A stretch of 64,000 bases of DNA from Limnoperna fortunei (lineage: Eukaryota; Mollusca; Bivalvia; Mytilida; Modiolidae): assembly GCA_944474755.1 (NCBI GenBank), contig OX104117.1:64533522-64597521 (forward strand), given 5' to 3'. Every line of letters begins with the position of its first letter. The first letter of the stretch is position 1. Position numbers and translations under genes: made by a program. Below the pieces are notes generated by a model that ran no database searches, had not been told where the DNA came from, and saw only the letters and a program-made list of their open reading frames with translations. Shown piece after piece: positions 1 through 11,162 of this stretch.

Positions 1-225
1 GTCATAATACGGAAATCCTAGCCGCGGAAGGTAATAGGCGACGTGTTTGGAGAGTTTCATCGCTCCTTGCACGATGAAGACCCCTTTTGTAGATATCGAA
101 AAGGAGTAGTCTCGTTGCAGCCACTACAAAAGGATAACTTCTCCGCCCCTACCCAATGCTCCTTACTTTTCCAGTGGCAGTGAAAAAATTTTTCCTCGAT
201 TGTTAGATGCCGATATCATAAAGAA
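1..225 (+). repeat. Dispersed repeat family R1, copy 1
   Basis: This stretch matches two other places in the window (about 2420-2720 and 14000-14175). Shared blocks include a 'CTCCTTGCACGATGAAGA' type segment, a 'CTTTTGTAG' block and an 'AAAAAGAGTAGGCTC' type block followed by 'GCAGCCACTACAAAAG'. The copies differ at many positions, so they are old. The left edge is cut by the window. I recognise the family as common in mussel DNA but cannot assign it to a transposon class. Confidence 0.55.
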
Positions 226-1120
226 TATGTAGACGAGCGCGTGTATTGGCAGACTTTCGATTATTTTTTCGTTTGATCTTGTTGCGTACGAGTACGTGTG
301 ATTGAAAAGCATCTGATCAACACAATCAACTTATTGATAGATGCTAGTAAGGTGTCGCACAGTTGTTCTCTACCTTCCTTATCTGTCTTTCTGTCCCTGC
401 TAAACGAAACAGCATCAGGTTAAGGAAACATGAAACACTTGTTTTATGTGTTTGTTTTTACTACTAGTTTGTATAGTATTTTGTTTGCTTTTAGTCCCTT
501 CATACATGTAATGTGCTCATAGAACTGATAAAGATTTGGTTCAGTTCGGTACAATTTATTTGGTATAAACGAATGATTTTGTATGGTTACTGGAATCATC
601 GTTCTTTGAGCCTCTCTCGATTGTCCTTGTCTAAGCTATGGGTAGATTTTGGGGGTTTTTTTGTTTTCTTGTATCTCATCATACAAGAAAATAATGCGAT
701 CTATAACATTCATCTTATCAAACTTCACAATTGGCAAGTATTTAAAATATATCTTAAAGACTTGGACGATAAAGCTTATAGTTGAATTTGTGCGATGAAC
801 ACTGAAAAAATGATGCAAAATCTGGCTTAACAAAGAGCACACGAAATTGACAGGTAGAGATTAACACATGAACTACAGACATCATATATTTAAACAAAAC
901 AAGCTATAAAAGTTATTTTTAATCAAAGCATGTGCATGAGACTTGTCTTATTTGTCCAAAATAGCTCAAGACAAATTTGTGTGGTTTGCTAATGAGTCAC
1001 CAATAATTTCTTATATTGTTGAGTATGATATATTTGCTTTCTGATTTCATTTATATACTGTCGCATAGTATTTATATATTATTGATGCATGTTCTTATAC
1101 GCTGATTGTAATCAAGTTAT
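226..1120. other. AT-rich stretch, nothing recognised
   Basis: Only short shadow reading frames on both strands are present. No motif, splice-bounded exon or repeat was recognised. Confidence 0.5.
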
Positions 1121-1294
1121 GGGGCCTCTGTGGCCGATTGTAGTTTGTTGCCTGTCAACACTGAGGATGATCGATCGACAATGAATTGATAAGAACAGGT
1201 CGGGGTTTTCTCCGGGTACTTCGACTTCCGTCCTCTAATAAAAACTAGACACCATGATATAGCTGAAAATTGCCGAAAACACCATTCAAACAAA
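1121..1294 (+). mobile_element. tRNA-derived SINE, diverged copy
   Basis: It begins with a tRNA-like head ('GGGGCCTCTGTGGCCGA'), has the 'TCAACACTGAGG' middle and the family tail 'AATAAAAACTAGACACCATG', and ends in 'ATTCAAACAAA'. The tRNA head is partly deleted compared with the better copy at 29619-29888. About ten relatives lie in this window. Confidence 0.7.
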
Positions 1295-2419
1295 AGTGTC
1301 AAATAAAATTGTAATCTTAAGGTACAAACAGTATTTTGGTTATGGTAATTTTTTAAGATATATATGGCGACTTAATTTTTCTTTCCGTGCTTGACATGTA
1401 CAAGCCTATTTGTTTTCTCGAAATACCCTTCATTAGAAAAATTAAAGCATTGCATTGGTTCAACTCAATAAAAAAACTAATTGAAATTATGTTGTGTATT
1501 CAATGTCCGTTATAAGAACTATAATGTATTTTAATCTTTCCCAGAAATTCGGATTTTTTTCAAACATCCCTTAATTTCTGTTTAAATAAACTCGTATCGA
1601 AAGAAAAGAGCATTAAATTGGTTTTAAGACGTTTTCATCTTTCTTATGTTATATACACAAAATGTCATGATATACAAAATCAAACCCCGTCGAATTGTTT
1701 CACACACAAAAATGTGATTAGCAGACATCATTCACTTTTCTTAAATTAATTTCCGCTGTCACAGTAATTATGTTGTTTTTTACCGTATAAACCCATTTCA
1801 TCTACACGACTATTAATTTGGCACGATTATACTCTATATTTAACTCTTTTAATGATCACTTTTTTTCTGACAATCTGGAGACATATATCGTATTTATGTA
1901 CTTCAGATTTAAGAGAAAAATATAAAGTAAAAAACGTAATATTTTGCAATGAACCTCTCAAATCTTTTCTTTGCGCCGTAGTCTTAAATCCACTTTGATT
2001 ATTTTAGACAATTTAATGTATTATCTTGGATTATTTGATACAATTTTATGAATAATCTTGGGGTTCAATATTCATGCAACAATTTTAAGATAATCATTAA
2101 AACCATAAATAGATAATGGATCCAACAATGCATGTTTACGTGGTAGTAAAGGAAACTATAGAGTACTGAGATAAACGCCGTACTTAGAGACACTGTATTG
2201 TATTGCTAAATGAAATTGTGCAAACAATTGATAAAATCACAAAGAGGAAACAGACAGATTGACAGGGTAGGTTCGTCGGTAGATAGCCTTGGTTGTGGCT
2301 CTAATGTGACTACTCTTTTTTTAATCAACAAAAAATTGGATCGTTACGCTCATCAAACACGTTACCTACTATGGTTCGCGGTATGGCTTTTTCCGTATTA
2401 TAACATAAGAAAAACAAAA
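1295..2419. other. AT-rich stretch, nothing recognised
   Basis: No conserved reading frame or repeat was recognised. The short frame at 2210-2509 runs into the R1 repeat and is not considered a gene. Confidence 0.5.
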
Positions 2420-2720
2420 TCTGGCACTATACTGGGATGGTTCCCAGTGCTCGATACACAGAGCTGCCCAGCGCGTCCCCGGGTGGCGGATAGGGGAGAC
2501 TCTATTTAGGGGAGTTGTCATATAATATTACGGAAAGCCTGGACGCGGATTGTAGCGGGTGACGTGTTTGCGGAATGCCATGGTCCTTGCACAATAAGGA
2601 TCCTTTTTGTATATTTGAAAAAGAGTAGGCTCATTGTAGCTGCTACTAATGCAAAATTTTTCGTCTCGCTACCCAATACTCCATGCTATTGGTGGAAGTC
2701 GGAATACTGTCGCCGTTTCC
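2420..2720 (+). repeat. Dispersed repeat family R1, copy 2
   Basis: This is the longest copy in the window. It includes 'CTGCCCAGCGCGTC', also found in copy 3, and 'ATATTACGGAAAGCCTGGAC' followed by 'GACGTGTTTG', which parallel copy 1. The reading frames at 2210-2509 and 2564-2818 overlap it and are explained by it. Confidence 0.55.
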
Positions 2721-3018
2721 CCGCGTTAGTGTATTGGTCTCGTTTTGAATACTGTTCGCTAGACGTTAAGCAAACATTCAATCAATCTATCGATCCTGTA
2801 ATAACTATAATCACGTGATTGTCATCGCTTGTTACACTTGTTTACAAGCACATGTAGTTATTATGCAGACCAGCTTGTTTGCAAGAACATGTTGCAATTA
2901 GTAGTCATTGGTTGAAATCAGTTCACAATAAGCATCCAGTCTTGTTTGCAAACGCCTCTTAAATTATAGCCCTGCTTGAGTGCCAGCATCTGTAATACAT
3001 TGTTTGTAAGTTTCTTGT

Positions 3019-3278
3019 GTTTGTTTGAAGGATGTTTAACGCCACTTTCAGCAATTTTTTAGCCAAATCATGGTGTCCAGTTTTATTGGGGAGGAAGCCA
3101 GAGTACCCTGAAAAATCCTCCCTAACTTTGGCAGGAAAACTAACAATCCTTGTCAATTAAGATTGGAGCCGAGCACCCTGTCCGCAGTGAGACTCGAAAC
3201 CGCAATCTCAGTGTTGAAAGACCACGTACGTGATCAATAGTAGTCGATCTACCTTAACCACTCGGCTACCGAGGTCCC
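3019..3278 (-). mobile_element. tRNA-derived SINE, near full length
   Basis: The reverse complement reads from a tRNA-like head (GAGTGG-type box near 3265) through the 'GTGATCAATAGTAG', 'GGTTTCGAGTCTCACTGCGG' and 'GGCTTCCTCCCC' type blocks to 'GGCGTTAAACATCCTTCAAA'. It is the same family as 29619-29888. Confidence 0.75.
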
Positions 3279-3326
3279 TTTTTTAAATGATAAATGGTGT
3301 AATAATGCATGTTTGCGATTTGTCTC

Positions 3327-3397
3327 ACTGAGTGTTTACAGACCACGTGATTAATAGTAGACGAGACTACTTTAATCACTCGGTCACCTAGGCCCCT
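3327..3397 (-). mobile_element. SINE head fragment
   Basis: Only the tRNA-like head and the 'CACGTGATTAATAGTAGACG' block (plus-strand reading) are present. It lies directly after the copy at 3019-3278, so it is either a second partial insertion or a local duplication. Confidence 0.6.
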
Positions 3398-3799
3398 CAT
3401 ATTTGTAAGAACCGATTACAATTATATAGATCTGAGTTAAAGTTACATATATACAGTAGCCCATAATGACCTGTACAGGGAGACTACCTATGAGAATCTT
3501 GACCAGAGGTTGTACATTGCTTAAAACATATGGCATGCTTCCTATTTATGCTACAAAAATTAACCATTGTGTATTCATTATCTCCCTTGATAATAAAAAT
3601 ACACGTATGTGCATGTTTTTTTCTGGATGGTTTGCAGTTTACAAAAAATCACAAAATACTGAAATGGCCAGGTTCCAAAGCAAGAGACTTATTAAATAGG
3701 GAATGGTGTACAATTTGTTGGAAGTAGGTTTTGGGTCTGTGTAAAATTTGGAGGAAGAGTTGATTACAGAAATAAAGCCATCATGTATAAAAGGTGTCC
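3398..3799. other. No recognised gene
   Basis: Two overlapping short plus-strand frames (3466-3727) lack any family motif. The sequence grades into the tandem repeat that follows. Confidence 0.4.
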
Positions 3800-4275
3800 C
3801 CATGTCTAGAAAAAAAACAAATAGCCACTTACAACTTCAGTATGTGGGCAATCTTTCTGTGAAGTATCATAGTTACAGATATGGGTTGAAAGCTGAAGGA
3901 GGAGTTAATTACACAAAATATGTTTCCACTTTGGTAAAATTTGATGATAAATGGCTAAATTTGTGTCTGAAAAGTTAAGAAAAAATACTCGAACGATTCC
4001 ATAGAAGCAGGTACAAAACTTCAATATATGTCTGGTCTTTCTTTGAAGTTTCAGAGATCTGGATTGAAAACTGTAGGAGTTGATTACACAAAATAGGTTC
4101 CATCTTATAAAAATGTTCTGAAAAATGACTTAAAAGTTCCCAAGACTGGAAAATTATAGAATAAATCTTCGAAAATTCCATAAAACAGGCACAACTTCAA
4201 TACATGTGTAATCTTTCTGTAAAGTTTCAGAGATCTAGGTTGAAAACTGTAGGAGAAATTGATTACACAATAATA
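3800..4275. repeat. Tandem repeat, three diverged units of about 180 bp
   Basis: The phrase 'ACTTCAATATATGT' followed by 'AATCTTTCTGTGAAG' and later 'AAAACTGTAGGAG' then 'GATTACACAA' recurs near 3831, 4015 and 4193, so the period is about 178-184 bp. The units are clearly diverged. It resembles the internal arrays of the ~160-bp elements in the FIGNL1 introns in style, but no terminal repeats were found. Confidence 0.6.
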
Positions 4276-5395
4276 CCATATTTCCCCGCCTGCCCGATTT
4301 CACCATACAATAACCCATGTTTGTACTTCGGTTCAGCCCAGTCGAAAACGGAATGAGATTTTGTGTAGTCATTAAACATAATTCCTACATCTAATCCCTC
4401 TACAATACCTTCCTCGACATAAAAATAAGCCGTAATTAACCAATTTACAACAATCCGAATTTCTCTCATAAATTTTCAAATTTATTTGACTATTTCAAGT
4501 AAAATAAGTTTATGTACAACTGCCTTGGATGATAAATCGTGGTCCGTCTATTGTTATTAACACTGACAATTCCCTCTGAAGGACCCGCAGACTTAGTTCT
4601 ATAATAAACATACAATAACCGGAAGACGATATACTACAGAGACACATCCGGTAGATTCTGTATCTGTTACTTACATTCAATTTATATCAACCGTTGCTCT
4701 TAAATCATCTTACAACTATTCTCAATTCAACATCAATCAATTCTCTCTATATGGACTGCAACCTTTAATAATCTCATTCTTTTCGGAGAAAACAAATCAA
4801 ATAGTACAAATGAATTCTTAGATCTATATTTTGCCAATCAAACAGACCTTCATTTAATCAAGAATACAAAAGTCCATTATGGAGATCATTTGACCGATGC
4901 TTGTTATCGGCGATCAATCCCATATAGGATTAAACTTCTATTGTAACTGACATAACCACTCGAGTTTTCAATGGAATGAAGTGGTGCTTGGTTTGATAGA
5001 ATTAGATACAATTTGTCGCATTGATCAAATTGTATCATTTTCATTTATCTCGTGACAATAAAGACATTTTAAATATAATTTTAATTTATAGTCCTTGGAG
5101 TAAAGCTATTTATTAAGCTGAAATAATGATTGTCATGAAATCCTCGTCTAACATTTCAATATTCTTTTAATTGGTGAAAATATCATTAAAATACGGTGCT
5201 GTGAGTCACAAGATTTATACAAAAAAAATCTTCAGAATTTATCAAAGAGATCTGAAGATTTAGAAAAGAGGAGAAACTGTAAATTTCACTTCACCACATC
5301 ACAGCTAATAATAAAATATATTAGTGTAAAGACGCATATAATTTTCAAATTAAAACATTTTGCGTTTTATCTTACGACTGAATAAAAATTTATAG
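4276..5395. other. AT-rich stretch, nothing recognised
   Basis: The minus-strand frame at 4263-4469 has no recognisable domain. Nothing else is supported. Confidence 0.45.
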
Positions 5396-5850
5396 AGTGG
5401 ATTCCACTTAATCGCATATCTGTTAATTGCATATTTCATTAGATTTTAAAACACCAAACCATTTCCTATACTCTCCATGTTAAAAAATTTCTGTTAGGTT
5501 TTTTTTTGAAAAATACTAAGAAATTCAAAAAATCCTGTTAATTGCAGGAAACTACCCTGAAATAGACTTACTACTTGACAGAAACTGACATTTTCCCGAC
5601 GAGGTCTTGCCCTAGAATTATCAAAGCATGTTTAGAAAACCTTTTTATATTGTAATTGTTTTTACAAGAATTAAAGAATTAGAAAAGAGACATACACCTG
5701 AATTGTTTTATGGATAAACAAAGGTTTTAATTAGACAATTAAAGTGGAAACTTAATATTTTCTGTTAAAAAGTTGTCTTTCTCTTAATTGCATGTTCCTT
5801 TTAATTGCATTGACAAATTGGTTATGCAATTAAGAGGCATCCACTGTTTA
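5396..5850. mobile_element. MITE-like element with imperfect terminal inverted repeats
   Basis: The left end 'GTGGATTCCACTTAATCGCA' and the reverse complement of the right end 'GTGGATGCCTCTTAATTGCA' match imperfectly over about 20 bp. Further 'TTAATTGCA' motifs recur inside. There is no coding capacity. Size and ends suggest a non-autonomous pogo/Tigger-like DNA element, but target duplications are not clear. Confidence 0.5.
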
Positions 5851-7225
5851 CAAAACCCCTAATCTGATTACGATTAAGCGCCATATCTCGTACCGTTTTG
5901 ACAAATAAGGTACGTTACTATAAGAGTTGTAAAACATGACGATACTAAAGAGTTTGTAAAACGTCTTTTCGAAAACGTAGTGAATAAAATGTTTCAAAAA
6001 TGTGAAACCTCTGAAAATTTACTATATTACGTAAGAAAAATAATCGAAGTACCAAGGAATATTCCAAAAAAATACAATTCATGAACAGACAAAACAATTT
6101 TAATAATTTAATATACAATTTAATCATTCATTTGAATAAATTGTTCGCGATATTCACTTGGGTAATTTGGAAGAGCAGTGACGCATCCCTGTGGCCATTA
6201 ACGCGGTTGACAGGACTATTTAAATAATTTTAATTCGCCAGAGACAGATAACTATATAAACTCATTCATGCATGTCTTCGTCTTATTGGTATTTCCAGGT
6301 TTCGCCAACCCTGCTTTGTTCAGTTTTTTACAATGTTGCTATAGAGTTGTGTGCACCCTTTTTCGATAAATTATCGATTTACAGGATGTGATTTTTTCGG
6401 TACATTGTTGTCATTTGCTCCTTTCCTTTAACATATTATGTATAATACCTTCTCTAACTAAGACAAAAACATAATCAAGAACATAGAAAAATACGGGTGA
6501 TCAAAAATATATTGTGATAACGTTTTTTTTCTCGATAATGTCGATAAATGGTGCAAATAACATATTAAATGAAAAAAAACTAATAAAACATAACGAATAT
6601 AATAGTGTCAAATGACGATCTAAACAGGTGATTATTTCATGCAGAATTAAAACAAATTGTCCAATAAAAATATGTGTCCTGCATCATGTGACCAGATGTT
6701 AATATTTATTAATTACAATAGTTTACAAATTGTTGTCATCAATATTTTTAAGTTTTAAGTCCGACATATTAAAAACAAAATTTTAGTCCTTGAAAATTAC
6801 GTTTTAATGCGACCTAGTTCTGTTTTCTGAAATTGTATAGATGAATTTGACGAGTTACACTGCAAAAAAGATATATTGGGTTTTAAATAGCAATCACAGC
6901 ATTACGTTTCTAATAAAATATAACTAGTTCATTGAAATAAGAGACATAGAATAATGACAAGACGATATCTCAATCAAAGAAACGTGACATATGAGACACA
7001 CGTTTTTATAACCCACAAAACATTTATCAAATAAATCAAGTTTTAAATTTTATTGTATAAAATTTATTTGTTCAATTGGGTAACTAGAGCCCAATGGCAT
7101 TTTCTCTGTGAGTGAAGTATTCCAAATGAAAACTTGTTTGTTATATTGTATAAATTCACACCACTTTTGACTGTATTCTACAGACTTAACTCCCTTTAAG
7201 TGTTTTTTTTTTTACTGTGTTACGT
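5851..7225. other. AT-rich stretch, nothing recognised
   Basis: Long A/T runs and short shadow frames only. Confidence 0.5.
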
Positions 7226-7870
7226 CAGACCTTCGACTGCATATGTTATGTCAGAGCCTAGAATCCCATTGGTTGGTTTTTATTACTATGACTTGTCATA
7301 CTTTTGACTGCATGTGTTATGTCAGAGCCTTGAATTCTATTGGTTGTTTGTTTTGACTGTCTCAACTCAGAACCTTGAATCACATTGGCTGTTTGTTTTG
7401 ACTGTGACATGTCAGAGCCTTGAATTCCATTGGTTATTTGTTTTGGCTGTGTCATGTCAGAGCCTTGAATCACATTGGCTGTTTATTTTGACTGTATAAT
7501 GCCAGAGCCTTGAATCCATTGGTTATTTGTTTTGGCTGTTTCATGTCAGAGCCTTGAATCACACTGGCTGTTTATTTTGACTGTGTCGTGTCAGAGCCTT
7601 GAATCCATTGGTTATTTGTTTTGACTGTCTCATGTCAGAGCCTTGAATCATATTGGCCGTTTGTTTTGACTGTAACATCTCAGAGCCATGAATCCCTTTG
7701 AATGTTTGTTTTGACTTTGTCAGACTTTTCACTGCATGTATCATGGCAGAGCCATCAAGCCCATTGGTTATTTGTTTTGACTGCATTAGAGTCTGGAATC
7801 CCACTGGTTGTTTCTTTTGACTGTTTTATATCAGTTTCTAGAATCCCATTGGTTGTTTCTTATCGCCTTA
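7226..7870. repeat. 45-bp minisatellite, about 11 diverged units
   Basis: The unit runs from 'GTCAGAGCCTTGAATC' through 'CATTGGTTATTTGTTTTG' to 'ACTGT'. Copies start near 7251, 7320, 7365, 7410, 7455, 7500, 7545, 7590, 7636, 7682 and 7747. Because 45 is divisible by three, several units stay open on both strands. That gives 15-residue peptide repeats (minus strand: IQGSDM..SKQ; plus strand: LEFHWLFVL). Occasional one-base changes of length break every frame, so I do not call a gene. Confidence 0.8.
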
Positions 7871-9668
7871 TTTGTCCAAACTTTTCCAGTTGGTTCGATT
7901 TTCAGTGGAAATATTACGTTCATTAAATTGTTTATATTTTATAAGAGTTACTGTTATTTCTTGAAGTCTTCGTGGACCGCGAGTCTTACAAATATGATGG
8001 TATATATTCAAAAGCTTGTCACTTAACCAAATAGAGCGTCCCTATTTAGAGCCCTTAATTGTCCAATTTTTCATGTCAGTTCAAATTTATTTTTGTCTTT
8101 CTTTCTTCTTTAATTTTTAGTTCTTGCTTTTTCTTGGTCTGATATGTATTCGGTTAACACGGTATCTGACCTTTATTATTACGAAATAAACAACGACACA
8201 TGATAACGACTTTGGAAATCAACATGACAGGTGTTCGTGGTGTCACGTGCAATTTATCTGGACAATATCATTAATACAAACTACAGTTGCCATACTATCA
8301 ATTAAATTTACCACAAATCATTATTTAATTCTCCCTAAGGTGGAGGTTGATTCCAATTGTTTTCGTATTGAAATCATGACCATGTATTATGCCAACTTAA
8401 GCATGTAAGAAACCCCTTTTTTGTTGGCAGGATAAACTCTAGAATGGTATCATACACATACACGTCTTTTGTTTACGTTTAGTGCATCCTCCCAAGTCAG
8501 TCACGATCGTTTTCTACGTTCACGGATGGAGCGAACCAGGAATCAGAACCCCTGACTTAGGAAGATGGTTTCGTGTTGAACTATAGTTGTGTTTGTTTTA
8601 ACATATTGAATGATAGTGTCCATACGTAAAGCTTAAGTGCAGGCTTACAAACATATTTATCAATAGTTTAATACGACTCGATTCGAATGAAAACCCATTT
8701 TTGCTGATCTCAACAGCAATCAAATTTATATAATTGATAATATCGTTACAGTTTTTCGTGATAATACCGTTAATTTGGTTTCTTGGGGATGGTAGAATTT
8801 CTTTGAAATGTACTCTGTATAACATCACATTCATACAAATCCATTTAATTTCTTTGTGTAAAATACCTTATCCTGTTTTCAACATCAAAACCGATCTTCG
8901 CGTTTCACCAAGTTCATCATTAAGTTTAAAGGCCCGTAATTATTCTAATTACATTCTGTTTTAATCGATTAAAAATGTTTGAGTTTGTGGAAATAGAAAA
9001 CAATCCATCATAACAATTAAAAGGTTTTTGGTAAAGCTCGACTTGCATGCAAACTTTAAGTGTCCTGGAACCAATACTGTAAATATTTACACGGTAGGTA
9101 TTAAATCATCGCTTGAATGTTTCCATTTCATGAAAATTGAATTTTAACATTTATAGTTATGGTTTTTAGAATCGACGTTTAATTATGCTCTTAGACTTTG
9201 AAGTCAGTATTAAATTAACTATTAAGCTTAATATTATACATTCTGACGTCAAACAGTACTATTCTAACCTCCATTTAAAAGAGGTAGAACAACTCGAAAG
9301 ACTACTATTCTCTTCAGTGTCGATTAAAACTGATTACAAAAGTGACAGAGGTGTTAGGCATAACTTATCACCATTCATGACATAAAAACTAACAAAATAT
9401 TATAATACAAGTAAACAATACAATGGTTGGTTCTGTCTAAAATTTACAAATATGAAATTGAGTCCGAGATGTATAAGACTGGCAATGGTAGCAAAGTTAT
9501 TCAAACATATTATAAAAAAATATGCTATTACGATGTCAGTGACACAGGCGGAAAGATTTATGATTTCAAAATAAATTTTCAGACTCGAGGAGTGCGTCAT
9601 ACACATAGTTTTTATTTACGTTTCGTTTCAAACTGATACAGATTCTAGATGATTAACCTCGGTTTCTA
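7871..9668. other. AT-rich stretch with unassigned short frames
   Basis: Plus-strand frames at 9185-9385 and 9427-9636 both end close to an RGVRH peptide, hinting at a duplicated or repeat-derived segment. No domain was recognised and no splice context decides whether either is real. Confidence 0.4.
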
Positions 9669-9740
9669 TATGGCGGATTTGGCCGAGTGGTCTATAGCGC
9701 TGGACATAACGCAGGTGAGTGGGTGCCACAGCATCACAAC
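9669..9740 (+). mobile_element. tRNA-like SINE head or degenerate tRNA pseudogene
   Basis: 'GGATTTGGCCGAGTGGTCTA' has the A-box style of Leu/Ser tRNAs, followed by 'GCGCTGGACATAACGCAGG'. The anticodon and T arms cannot be folded convincingly, so it is not called a functional tRNA. Confidence 0.45.
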
Positions 9741-10379
9741 GGAATCTTGCTAAGACTAAGCACACAATTTGACAGTATTAAAATCTAATTCTAACAGTGT
9801 AAGTAGTAAGTATGAATATTGACTTAGGTCTATCTCATTACGAATATTACAGGAAAGAACATATTAAATATCTAAAGTGTTAACTAAATAATACATTAAG
9901 TTTCATTGCTCATCATCTTAAGAAGAACAGAGTGAATTTGTCAGATAACGGAGTAAATCTACTTAAAGTTGACGTCAACACGCAATTAATGCCTTAAATG
10001 TTATTCTATTTGAATAAAACCAAAATAAGTGTCGCTACATATAACCTACACCAGTTGCTAACATGACCTACACCTCGATATATAATTTAGTATCATACAA
10101 AATCATAAATAGACAGAAGCTGCATCACTCCTGCAGTGTTATCCTAATTTCAGTTTTGCTATATTTTATTTTTATCTGACATATTTTAATATCTATACAT
10201 GTACAGAACGTCACTAGGGAAATATTCATTATTGAACAGTCAATCTGACGCGTTCGGTGGAAATCAAATCACGATGCTCGATTTTGTTAACGATAGAAAA
10301 CTAAACAAAAAATTATGAAAATGATTCGTGTGTTAATTAAATCTGATATTTTGAATGATTTCCTGGTTTCTGTAATATA
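9741..10379. other. No recognised gene
   Basis: AT-rich; nothing supported. Confidence 0.45.
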
Positions 10380-10600
10380 TACATGTGTATACATTAGGTA
10401 TTAGTGAGGGAAGCGAAAAAATACCGAACACTAAGAAAACTGTCAAAAACGACAATAAACAAATTAAAATCGAAGACACTTGCAAAATCGAGAAATAACA
10501 GCTAAAAGAAGCAGCTACAGAAACGTCCCGACCTGGGACAGGCATCAATGTTGACACGTACATTGTTCATATTATGTTCATTTCAAGCATTGTAACAGAA
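10380..10600 (-). repeat. Relic of a bivalve interspersed repeat
   Basis: On the minus strand 'ATGCCTGTCCCAGGTCGGGA' and later 'GTGTTCGGTATTTTT' match my recollection of an abundant mussel repeat. The 76-codon minus frame here (10333-10563) looks hydrophobic and could be mistaken for a second exon of the neighbouring membrane protein. The repeat identity argues against that. Confidence 0.45.
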
Positions 10601-10640
10601 AAGTTTTAAAAAGTATTTATGTGAATTGTATATTTTTTAC

Positions 10641-11162
10641 CTTTATGTGATGTACTTGTTTGGCGTGAGAAAAGTAGCAACAGCGAAGATAAACTGGTGT
10701 TGTTTTGTTACAAAATAAAATTGAATTGAAGTATACGTTACCTTCTAATGCATCACAATCTTTGAACAAATTGCCATACTGTTGGAAGAGGACCACCATT
10801 CCTCCCTCCAAGTTAGAAGATATCACAGATGACTTCTGTTGCTGTGTATTGATGCTGTCTTGGTCAGTTCTAAAAAAGTTGATAACAAATATTGGCGGCT
10901 GATATAAAATTTCTGGATGTAATAGTGACTCCCTTTCGTTGTTAAGGCTTTCTATATATTTTCTTTTATACCATACTAAAATGTATGACTTGGTGTCTCT
11001 TGGTTCCATGATTTCAGCGTTTTTAATTGAATGCAGTGTAGAATTAAGTAGCGTGGAATTAAAGCCCCTGTATTCCCAGTAGTCAGTAGACATAGAAACT
11101 ATTAATAAAACTGTTACATTTCCTGCGAATATTAAGCTGCTGTAATTACAAATTTTCACCAT
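10641..11162 (-). CDS. Possible first coding exon of a claudin/PMP22-like membrane protein
   Basis: The exon starts at the ATG ending at 11162; the GTG just upstream is not needed. It reads 174 codons and ends in phase 0 at AAG with a donor GTAAAA at 10640. Residues about 8-25 form a hydrophobic first membrane segment followed by STDYWEY. A long extracellular-type loop contains NxS/T sites and GNLFKDC at about 130-136, which resembles the G-L-W/F-x-x-C signature of the first claudin/PMP22/Clc-like loop. A second cysteine-rich patch (RCC) lies at about 160. Such proteins have four membrane segments, so the other three would come from exons further left on the minus strand. I could not find them. 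The family call rests on pattern resemblance only. A single-exon pseudogene is possible. Confidence 0.45.

Noticed and set aside
7258..7804. Repeat protein on either strand of the 45-bp minisatellite
   Set aside because: Both strands are equally open because of the unit length, and frames break at irregular units.
9669..9740. Functional tRNA gene
   Set aside because: Only the A-box side is tRNA-like; no complete cloverleaf can be formed.
10333..10563. Hydrophobic minus-strand frame next to the claudin-like exon, as its second exon
   Set aside because: The sequence resembles an interspersed bivalve repeat and the splice borders do not fit the phase-0 donor at 10640.
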